Of a DNA stretch of 64,000 bases, positions 51,735 through 59,364 are shown one piece after another. Origin of the DNA: Azotobacter paspali (lineage in GTDB: Bacteria; Pseudomonadota; Gammaproteobacteria; Pseudomonadales; Pseudomonadaceae); assembly GCF_042434745.1 (NCBI RefSeq), contig NZ_JBHLSS010000110.1, one strand, 5' to 3'. Below the pieces are notes generated by a model. It was not told the DNA's origin, made no database searches, and worked only from the letters and a program-made list of their open reading frames with translations. A program made the translations under genes and the position numbers. Position 1 is the first letter of the stretch. The number at the start of each line of letters is the position of its first letter.

Positions 51735-53423
51735 ATGCAAGCTTGGCAACAGCTTTACACGCCACTTGGCAGCCTCGGCCTGTCGGCACTGGCTGCCCTC
51801 ATTCCGATCATATTCTTCTTCCTCGCCCTCGCCGTGTTCCGCCTTAAGGGATACGTGGCGGGCAGCATCACCCTAGGGCTCTCGCTCCTGGTCGCCATCC
51901 TCGCCTACGACATGCCGGCCGACATGGCCCTGGCTGCCGCCGGCTATGGCTTCGCCTATGGCCTGTGGCCGATCGCCTGGATCATCGTCGCCGCCGTCTT
52001 TCTCTACAAACTGACGGTGAAAAGCGGTCAGTTCGAGATCATCCGCAGTTCAGTGCTCTCGATCACCAGCGACCAGCGCCTGCAGGTACTGCTGATCGGC
52101 TTCTCCTTCGGCGCTTTCCTCGAGGGAGCGGCAGGCTTCGGTGCGCCGGTGGCGATCACCGCCGCCCTACTGGTCGGCCTCGGCCTCAACCCGCTGTATG
52201 CCGCCGGCCTGTGCCTGATCGCCAACACCGCACCGGTAGCCTTCGGCGCCCTTGGCATTCCGATCATCGTCGCCGGCCAGGTCACTGGCATCGATGCCTT
52301 TGACATCGGCGCCACGGCCGGTCGCCAATTGCCCTTCCTGTCGGTCATCGTGCCGTTCTGGCTGGTGGCGATGATGGACGGCTGGCGCGGCATCAAAGAA
52401 ACCTGGCCAGCCGCACTGGTGGCAGGCGCCAGTTTTGCCATCACTCAGTACTTCACCTCCAACTACATCGGCCCGGAATTGCCCGATATCACTTCAGCAC
52501 TGGTCAGCCTGGTGTGCTTAACCCTGTTCCTCAAGGCCTGGCAACCCAAGTTTGCCGAAGAAATCGAAGTGGTCGGCATTTCCGCCGGAGGCGCCGCAGT
52601 GATGGGAAATTTCGGCGGCAGCCGTCCCACCGAGCCATCCCCCTACACTCTGAGCCAGACTTTCAAGGCCTGGTCGCCGTTCCTGATCCTCACCGGCCTG
52701 GTAACCCTCTGGACCTTGAAACCCTTCAAGGCCTTGTTCGTACCGGGCGGAGCATTGGACAGCCTGGTCCTGCTGCTACCCATTCCGCACCTGGATCAAC
52801 TGGTGATCAAGATGACTCCGATCGCCACCGCTCCGGCCCCCATGGCAGCGGTGTTCAAGTTCGATCCGATCTCGGCCACCGGCACAGCGATCTTCTTCTC
52901 CGCCCTGATTTCCATGGCGGTACTAAAAATCGCTCCAAAAATTGGTCTGACCAGCTTCAAGGAAACGCTGCTGGAGCTGAGATGGCCCATTCTATCCATC
53001 GGCATGGTGCTGGGATTCGCCTTCGTCACCAACTACTCCGGCATGTCAGCAACCATGGCGCTGGTACTGGCCGGAACCGGTGCACTGTTCCCGTTCTTCT
53101 CGCCGTTTTTGGGCTGGCTGGGTGTATTCCTCACCGGCTCGGATACCTCCGCCAACGCCCTGTTCAGCTCGCTGCAGGCCACCACTGCGCACCAGATCGG
53201 CGTCAATGACACCCTGATGGTGGCGGCCAACACCAGCGGCGGCGTGACCGGCAAGATGATTTCGCCGCAATCGATCGCCGTGGCCTGCGCCGCCACTGGC
53301 CTGGTCGGCAAGGAGTCGGACCTGTTCCGTTTCACCCTCAAGCACAGCCTGATCTTCGCCGCCTTCGTCGGTTTGATCACCTTGGCCCAGGCCTACGTGT
53401 TCACCGGCATGCTGCTGCACTGA
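51735..53423 (+). CDS. lldP: L-lactate permease
   Basis: A 562-residue LctP-family proton/lactate symporter with about 12-14 membrane helices. Recognisable stretches are FGAFLEGAAGFGAPVAITAALLVGLG (read in part), LCLIANTAPVAFGALGIPI, and FLTGSDTSANALFSSLQATTA and MISPQSIAVACAATGLVGKESDL near the C-terminus. The ATG at 51735 is preceded by AAAGGG; an extension upstream would include the operator. First gene of the lactate operon. Confidence 0.95.
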   Translation: MQAWQQLYTPLGSLGLSALAALIPIIFFFLALAVFRLKGYVAGSITLGLSLLVAILAYDMPADMALAAAGYGFAYGLWPIAWIIVAAVFLYKLTVKSGQFEIIRSSVLSITSDQRLQVLLIGFSFGAFLEGAAGFGAPVAITAALLVGLGLNPLYAAGLCLIANTAPVAFGALGIPIIVAGQVTGIDAFDIGATAGRQLPFLSVIVPFWLVAMMDGWRGIKETWPAALVAGASFAITQYFTSNYIGPELPDITSALVSLVCLTLFLKAWQPKFAEEIEVVGISAGGAAVMGNFGGSRPTEPSPYTLSQTFKAWSPFLILTGLVTLWTLKPFKALFVPGGALDSLVLLLPIPHLDQLVIKMTPIATAPAPMAAVFKFDPISATGTAIFFSALISMAVLKIAPKIGLTSFKETLLELRWPILSIGMVLGFAFVTNYSGMSATMALVLAGTGALFPFFSPFLGWLGVFLTGSDTSANALFSSLQATTAHQIGVNDTLMVAANTSGGVTGKMISPQSIAVACAATGLVGKESDLFRFTLKHSLIFAAFVGLITLAQAYVFTGMLLH

Positions 53424-53429
53424 GAAGGC

Positions 53430-53483
53430 GCCGGCAAAACCCTTAGCCACCTTGCCAGCGGCTCGCTGCTGGGTTTTGCCGGC
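53430..53483 (+). repeat. 13-bp perfect inverted repeat between lldP and lutA
   Basis: GCCGGCAAAACCC at 53430-53442 pairs exactly with GGGTTTTGCCGGC at 53471-53483 over a 28-base loop. There is no U-run after it. It may be a partial terminator or an mRNA stabiliser between transporter and dehydrogenase genes. Confidence 0.7.
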
Positions 53484-53571
53484 CAACTTCGGCCTGCTTG
53501 AATAAACGGCCGGTGCCGGGACTTCCTCCGTGCCGGCCATTTCCAAACCGGGCTTCCCAGAGATATGCCTG

Positions 53572-54396
53572 ATGAGCGAACTCTTCTACAACGCCGCACC
53601 CAACGCCACCCGCGTGGCGCCGCCCCTGCCCGAAGCGCGCCGCTACCCGGCGCAGAAACCGGGCAACGCCTACCTGTTCGGCACCTGCGTGCTCGACCTG
53701 TTCTTCCCCGAAGCCGGCCTCGACGCCATCCGCCTGCTCGAACGCGAAGGCATCAAGGTGCACTTCCCGCAGGAACAGAGCTGTTGCGGCCAGCCGGCCT
53801 ACACCTCGGGTTACACCGACGAGGCGCGAGAAGTCGCCCGCGCCCAGCTCGCGCTGTTCGCCGGGGACTGGCCGCTGGTGGTGCCGTCCGGCTCCTGCGC
53901 CGGGATGATTCGCCACCATTACGCCGAGCTGTTCAAGGACGAGCCGGCTACCCTGCGCCAGGTGCAGGCCCTGGCCGCGCGCACCTTCGAACTGGCCGAG
54001 TTCCTCCTGCACGTCTGCAAGGTCGAACTCAAGGACCGCGGCCAGCCGACCCGCATCGCCCTGCACACTTCCTGCTCGGCGCGCCGCGAGATGAACACCC
54101 ACCTGCACGGCCGCGCCCTGCTCGCCCAACTGGAACGGGTCGAACGCGTCGAGCACGACCACGAGAGCGAATGCTGCGGCTTCGGCGGCACCTTCAGCGT
54201 GCGCATGCCGGGCATTTCCGGCGCCATGGTCGCCGACAAGAACCACGCCCTGAAGGAATCCGGTGCCGCCGCAGTGGTCAGCGCCGACTGCGGCTGCCTG
54301 CTCAATATCAATGGCGCGCTGGAGAAACAGAACGAGACGCTGCGCGGCCAGCACCTGGCCAGCTTCCTCTGGAAACGCACCGGAGGTGTCGAATGA
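53572..54396 (+). CDS. lutA: L-lactate dehydrogenase complex subunit LutA/LldE (CCG-domain)
   Basis: A 274-residue protein with two cysteine-rich CCG domains (QSCCGQPAYTSGY near residue 65 and ECCGFGGTFSVRMPG near residue 200), the type found in heterodisulfide reductase and GlpC that binds a [4Fe-4S] cluster. With LutB and LutC it forms the three-part, FMN-independent L-lactate oxidation system known as LutABC in Bacillus and LldEFG in P. stutzeri. The ATG at 53572 gives MSELFYNAAP. The stop overlaps lutB by four bases. Confidence 0.92.
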   Translation: MSELFYNAAPNATRVAPPLPEARRYPAQKPGNAYLFGTCVLDLFFPEAGLDAIRLLEREGIKVHFPQEQSCCGQPAYTSGYTDEAREVARAQLALFAGDWPLVVPSGSCAGMIRHHYAELFKDEPATLRQVQALAARTFELAEFLLHVCKVELKDRGQPTRIALHTSCSARREMNTHLHGRALLAQLERVERVEHDHESECCGFGGTFSVRMPGISGAMVADKNHALKESGAAAVVSADCGCLLNINGALEKQNETLRGQHLASFLWKRTGGVE

Positions 54397-55841
54397 ACAG
54401 CCAGGCCCGTATCCCGGCGCTGGAACTCTCCAGCCGCGACCTCAAGCACAACGCCCACGACGCCCTCGGCGACGCCCAATTGCGCGGCAACATGCGCAAG
54501 GCCATGGACTCGCTGATGGCCAAGCGCTTGGCGGCGATGCCGGACGAGTATGAACGCGAACACTTGCGCGAGATGGGCAACCACGTACGTGCCCGCGCCC
54601 TCTCCAAGCTGCCGGAACTGCTCGAGCGGCTGGAGACCAACTTGATCCGCAACGGGGTCAAGGTGCACTGGGCGGAAACGGTGGACGAAGCCAACGCCAT
54701 CGTCCTGCGGATCGCCGAGGCCCATGGGGCCAGACAGGTGATCAAGGGCAAGTCGATGGTCAGCGAGGAAATGGAAATGAACCATTTCCTCGAAAGCCAC
54801 GGCATCGAGGCCCTGGAGTCCGACATGGGCGAGTACATCATCCAGCTCGACCACGAGAAGCCCACCCACATCATCATGCCGGCAATCCACAAGAACGCCC
54901 GGCAAGTGGCCAATCTGTTTCACGACAAGCTTGGCGAGCCCTACACCGAGGACGTCGACGCGCTGATCCAGACCGGCCGGCGCGTGCTACGCCAGAAGTT
55001 CTTCGAGGCCGACATCGGCATCTCCGGGGTCAACTTCGCGGTGGCCGAAACCGGCACCCTGCTTCTGGTGGAAAACGAGGGCAACGGCCGTATGTCGACC
55101 GGCGTACCGCCGGTACACATCGCGGTGACCGGCATCGAGAAAGTGGTCGAGAACCTGCGCGACGTGGTGCCGCTGCTCTCGCTGCTGACCCGCTCGGCGC
55201 TCGGCCAGGGCATCACCACCTACGTCAACATGATCTCCGGGCCGCGCAAGGCTGACGAGCTGGACGGCCCGCAGGAAGTGCACCTGGTGCTGTTGGACAA
55301 CGGCCGCAGCCAGGCCTTCGCCGACAGCGAACTGCGCCAGACCCTCAACTGCATCCGCTGTGGGGCCTGCATGAACCACTGCCCGGTGTACACCCGGATC
55401 GGCGGCCAGGCCTACGGCACCGTTTATCCCGGGCCAATCGGCAAGATCGTCTCGCCGCACCTGATGGGCCTGGAGAACACCCCTGACCACCCCAGCGCCT
55501 CCTCGCTGTGCGGCGCCTGCGGCGAGGTCTGTCCGGTGAAGATCCCGATCCCCGCGCTGCTGCGCCGCCTGCGCGAGGAGAACGTGAAACGCCCTGACGA
55601 CCCGCACAAGGTCATGCGCGGCCAGGGCAGCAAGTACTCGCCGCGCGAACGCCTGCTGTGGAAGAGCTGGCGCCTGCTCAACACCTCACCCCCGCTCTAC
55701 CGCGTCTTCGGCTTCTTCGCCACCCGCCTGCGCAGCTTGACGCCCGGCCACCTCGGCGCTTGGACGCAGAACCACAGCGTACCGAAACCGGCCGCCCGCT
55801 CGCTGCACGAGTTGGCCCGCGAGCATCTGGAGGGCAAATAA
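54393..55841 (+). CDS. lutB: L-lactate dehydrogenase complex iron-sulfur subunit LutB/LldF
   Basis: A 482-residue subunit with an N-terminal LUD domain (ALSKLPELLERLETNLIRNGVKVHWAE, read in part; GVNFAVAETGTLLLVENEGN) and two [4Fe-4S] ferredoxin motifs in the C-terminal part: CIRCGACMNHCPVY and CGACGEVCPVKIP (about residues 320-400). It likely relays electrons from lactate to the respiratory chain. Start and stop overlap its neighbours (ATGA with lutA, TAATG with lutC), so the three subunits are made in step. Confidence 0.93.
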   Translation: MNSQARIPALELSSRDLKHNAHDALGDAQLRGNMRKAMDSLMAKRLAAMPDEYEREHLREMGNHVRARALSKLPELLERLETNLIRNGVKVHWAETVDEANAIVLRIAEAHGARQVIKGKSMVSEEMEMNHFLESHGIEALESDMGEYIIQLDHEKPTHIIMPAIHKNARQVANLFHDKLGEPYTEDVDALIQTGRRVLRQKFFEADIGISGVNFAVAETGTLLLVENEGNGRMSTGVPPVHIAVTGIEKVVENLRDVVPLLSLLTRSALGQGITTYVNMISGPRKADELDGPQEVHLVLLDNGRSQAFADSELRQTLNCIRCGACMNHCPVYTRIGGQAYGTVYPGPIGKIVSPHLMGLENTPDHPSASSLCGACGEVCPVKIPIPALLRRLREENVKRPDDPHKVMRGQGSKYSPRERLLWKSWRLLNTSPPLYRVFGFFATRLRSLTPGHLGAWTQNHSVPKPAARSLHELAREHLEGK

Positions 55842-56515
55842 TGATGTCGGCCAAAGCCACTATCCTCGCCAAGTTGAGAAAGAGCCTCGAAAGTATCGCG
55901 CCGGTAGCCGACGACTACGACGCGGACCTGGTGACCCGGCCCTGGAGCTACCCGACCGCCGAACGCATCCCACGCCTGCGCCAGTTGATGGAAGCAGTGC
56001 ACACCGAAACCCACCTGACCAGCACGGCCGACTGGCCGGTGCTGCTGGAAAAGCTGCTGGCCGATAAACAACTGCCCAGCCTGCTGATCGCCCCAGGCAC
56101 CGCCCACGGTTCGCAACTCGCCACGCATTTCACCGGACGCGAGGGCCTGCCGCGGCTCAAGGCCTACGACCGGCCGATCGAGGAATGGAAAGCCGAGCTG
56201 TTCGACGACACCCCGGCCAGCCTGACCGGCAGCCTCGGCGCCATCGCCGCCACCGGCAGCCTGATCCTCTGGCCGACCCGCGAAGAGCCGCGACTGATGA
56301 GCCTGGTGCCGCCGGTACACTTCGCTCTGCTCAAAGCCAGCGAGGTCTACGACAACTTCCTCGAGGTGCAGCGGAAACAGCAGTGGGCGGCCGGCATGCC
56401 GACCAACGCCTTGCTGGTCTCCGGCCCGTCGAAGACCGCCGATATCGAGCAGGTGCTGGCCTACGGCGCCCACGGACCCAAGGATCTGGTCGTGTTGATC
56501 TTGGAGGATGCATGA
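55841..56515 (+). CDS. lutC: L-lactate dehydrogenase complex subunit LutC/LldG
   Basis: A 224-residue LUD-domain protein. The characteristic end of the domain is visible: GSLGAIAATGSLILWPTREE and SLVPPVHFALLKASEVYDNF (read in part), followed by VSGPSKTADIEQVLAYGAHGPKDLVV. Two adjacent ATGs (55841, 55844) are possible starts; the first overlaps the lutB stop. Its stop overlaps the dld start as ATGA. Confidence 0.92.
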   Translation: MMSAKATILAKLRKSLESIAPVADDYDADLVTRPWSYPTAERIPRLRQLMEAVHTETHLTSTADWPVLLEKLLADKQLPSLLIAPGTAHGSQLATHFTGREGLPRLKAYDRPIEEWKAELFDDTPASLTGSLGAIAATGSLILWPTREEPRLMSLVPPVHFALLKASEVYDNFLEVQRKQQWAAGMPTNALLVSGPSKTADIEQVLAYGAHGPKDLVVLILEDA

Positions 56516-59328
56516 ACCTGCCCGCTTCCTTTATTAGCGCCGTCGAGCGCCTGATTCCTCGCGAGCGGCGCTTCGACGATCCGCTGTCGACCCTGGCCTT
56601 CGGCACCGACGCCAGTTTCTACCGGTTGATTCCCAAGCTAATCGTGCGCGTCGAAAGCGAAGCCGAAGTGGTCAAGCTGCTGCGCCTGGCCAGCGCCGAG
56701 GGCGTGCCGGTGACCTTCCGTGCCGCCGGCACCAGCCTCTCCGGCCAGGCAGTGACCGATTCAGTGCTGATCGTCCTCGGCGAGCACTGGAACGGCCGCG
56801 ACATCCGCAACGGCGGTGCGCAGATCCGCCTACAGCCTGGCGTCATCGGCGCCCACGCCAACGCCGTGCTAGCCCCGCTGGAACGCAAGATCGGCCCGGA
56901 CCCGGCCTCGATCAATGCGGCCAAGATCGGCGGCATCGTTGCCAACAACTCCAGCGGCATGTGCTGCGGCACCGCGCAGAACAGCTATCACACCCTCGCC
57001 GCCCTGCGCCTGGTGCTGGCCGACGGTAGCGTGCTGGACACCGAGGACCCGCTTAGCGTGGCCCGCTTCCAGGCCAGCCATGGCGAACTGCTCGAACGGC
57101 TCGCCGAACTGGGCCGGCAGACCCGCGCCGACGAAACACTGGCCGCAAAGATCCGTCACAAGTACCGGCTGAAGAACACCACCGGCCTGTCGCTCAACGC
57201 GCTGGTCGACTATGACCAGCCGCTGGACATCCTCACCCACCTGATGGTCGGCTCCGAAGGCACCCTGGGCTTTATCAGCGCGGTGACCTACCACACCGTG
57301 CCCGAGCACCCGCACAAGGCCAGCGCGCTGATCGTCTTCCCCGACGTGGAGACCTGCTGCAACGCCGTGCCGGTGCTCAAGCAGCAGCCGGTCTCGGCGG
57401 TGGAACTCCTGGACCGGCGCAGCCTGCGCTCGGTGGAGAACATGAAAGGCATGCCGAACTGGGTGAAGAGCCTGTCCGCCACCGCCTGCGCCCTGCTGAT
57501 CGAGACCCGCGCCTCCGGCCCCTCGCTGCTGGCCGAGCAGATCGAGCGGATCATGGCCGCCATCGCCGACTTCCCGGTGGAGAAACAGGTCGACTTCAGC
57601 AGTGACCCGGCCGTCTACAACCAGTTGTGGAAGATCCGCAAGGACACTTTCCCAGCGGTCGGCGCGGTGCGCAGAACCGGCACCACGGTGATTATCGAGG
57701 ACGTCACCTTCCCCATCGAGCGCCTAGCCGAGGGCGTCAACCGGCTGATCCAGCTCCTGGAGAAACACCGCTACGACGAGGCGATCCTGTTCGGCCATGC
57801 CCTGGAAGGCAACCTGCACTTCGTCTTCACCCAGGGCTTCGACGAGCCGGCCCAGATCGCTCGCTACGAGGCCTTCATGCAGGAGGTGGCGCAACTGGTG
57901 GCGGTGGAGTTCGGCGGCTCGCTGAAAGCCGAGCATGGCACCGGACGCAACATGGCGCCCTTCGTCGAGCTGGAATGGGGTCACGACGCCTACCAGTTGA
58001 TGTGGAAAATCAAGCGCCTGCTCGACCCCAAGGGCATCCTCAACCCCGACGTGGTGCTCTCGGAGGATCCCGAGCTCCACCTGAAGAACCTCAAGCCGTT
58101 GCCGGCCGCCGACGAGATCGTCGACAAGTGCATCGAGTGCGGCTTCTGCGAGCCGGTCTGCCCGTCCCGTGGCCTGACCCTGACGCCGCGCCAGCGCATC
58201 GTCATATGGCGCGACATCCAGGCCAAGCGGCGCGACAATGCCGGCAGCACTGCTCTGGAAAAGGCCTACCGCTACCAGGGCATCGACACCTGCGCGGCCA
58301 CCGGCCTGTGCGCCCAGCGCTGTCCGGTGGGAATCAACACCGGCGACCTGGTGCGCAAGCTGCGCGGCCTGGATGCCGGCCACGCCGGAACCGCCGACTG
58401 GCTGACCGAGCACTTCGCCGCCAGCGTGCGCGCCTCGCGCCTGGTGCTGCTCGCCGCCGACAGCGCGCGGCGTCTGCTCGGTGCGCCGCGCCTGGCGAAG
58501 CTCAGCGGCGCTCTGTCGCGGATTAGCGGCGGGCATCTGCCACAGTGGACGCCCGCCATGCCACAGCCGGTACGGCTGAAGCGGCTTGCCGCAGCGCAGC
58601 CCGACGAGCGGCCACGGGTAGTTTATCTGGCCGCCTGCGTATCGCGCGCCATGGGTCCGGCCAGCGACGACCGGGAACAAGTGCCGCTGCTCGACAAGAC
58701 CCGCGCCCTGCTGGAAAAGGCCGGCTACCAGGTGGTCTTCCCGAAAGATCTGGACAAGCTCTGCTGCGGCCAGCCATTCGCCTCCAAGGGCTATCCCAAA
58801 CAGGCCGAGCGCAAGCGCCGGGAAACTCTCGACGCCCTGCTCGAAGCCAGTCGCGGCGGTCTCGATCCGATCTATTGCGACACCAGCCCCTGCACCCTGC
58901 GGCTAGTCAGGGAGCAGATCGACCCGCGCCTGCAGATCTTCGATCCGGTGAAGTTCATCCGTACCTTCCTGCTCGACCGGCTGGACTTCGAGGCGCAGGA
59001 AACGCCGATCGCCGTGCACGTCACCTGCAGCACCCAACACCTGGGCGAGGCCGAGGCCTTGATCGACATCGCCCGGCGCTGCGCCCGCGAAGTAGTGGTT
59101 CCGGAAGGCATCCACTGCTGCGGCTTCGCCGGCGACAAGGGCTTCACCAGTCCCGAACTGAACGCCAACGCCCTGCGCACCCTCAAGGAAGCGGTGCAGT
59201 ATTGCGAGGAAGGCATTTCCACCAGTCGCACCTGCGAGATCGGTCTCAGCCGGCACAGTGGCCTCGACTACCACGGGCTGGTCTACCTGGTCGATCGGGT
59301 CAGCCGCGCCAAGGCCTGTCCGGTCTGA
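56512..59328 (+). CDS. dld: FAD/Fe-S D-lactate dehydrogenase (DLD/GlcD type)
   Basis: A 938-residue fusion. The N-terminal half is an FAD-binding PCMH domain (VTFRAAGTSLSGQAVTDSVLI, PDPASINAAKIGGIVANNSSGMCCGT, read in parts) with a GlcD-like C-terminal FAD-linked oxidase domain. Then come two [4Fe-4S] motifs (CIECGFCEPVCPSR near residue 540 and CAATGLCAQRCPVG near 595) and CCG domains (LCCGQPFASKGYPKQ, HCCGFAGDKGF). By context it oxidises D-lactate, complementing the L-specific LutABC encoded just upstream; other 2-hydroxy acids are possible. It is the last gene of the lldP operon. Confidence 0.92.
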   Translation: MNLPASFISAVERLIPRERRFDDPLSTLAFGTDASFYRLIPKLIVRVESEAEVVKLLRLASAEGVPVTFRAAGTSLSGQAVTDSVLIVLGEHWNGRDIRNGGAQIRLQPGVIGAHANAVLAPLERKIGPDPASINAAKIGGIVANNSSGMCCGTAQNSYHTLAALRLVLADGSVLDTEDPLSVARFQASHGELLERLAELGRQTRADETLAAKIRHKYRLKNTTGLSLNALVDYDQPLDILTHLMVGSEGTLGFISAVTYHTVPEHPHKASALIVFPDVETCCNAVPVLKQQPVSAVELLDRRSLRSVENMKGMPNWVKSLSATACALLIETRASGPSLLAEQIERIMAAIADFPVEKQVDFSSDPAVYNQLWKIRKDTFPAVGAVRRTGTTVIIEDVTFPIERLAEGVNRLIQLLEKHRYDEAILFGHALEGNLHFVFTQGFDEPAQIARYEAFMQEVAQLVAVEFGGSLKAEHGTGRNMAPFVELEWGHDAYQLMWKIKRLLDPKGILNPDVVLSEDPELHLKNLKPLPAADEIVDKCIECGFCEPVCPSRGLTLTPRQRIVIWRDIQAKRRDNAGSTALEKAYRYQGIDTCAATGLCAQRCPVGINTGDLVRKLRGLDAGHAGTADWLTEHFAASVRASRLVLLAADSARRLLGAPRLAKLSGALSRISGGHLPQWTPAMPQPVRLKRLAAAQPDERPRVVYLAACVSRAMGPASDDREQVPLLDKTRALLEKAGYQVVFPKDLDKLCCGQPFASKGYPKQAERKRRETLDALLEASRGGLDPIYCDTSPCTLRLVREQIDPRLQIFDPVKFIRTFLLDRLDFEAQETPIAVHVTCSTQHLGEAEALIDIARRCAREVVVPEGIHCCGFAGDKGFTSPELNANALRTLKEAVQYCEEGISTSRTCEIGLSRHSGLDYHGLVYLVDRVSRAKACPV

Positions 59329-59364
59329 TCCCGCCAGGGCAGGGACGCCCCGCCGACCATGCTT

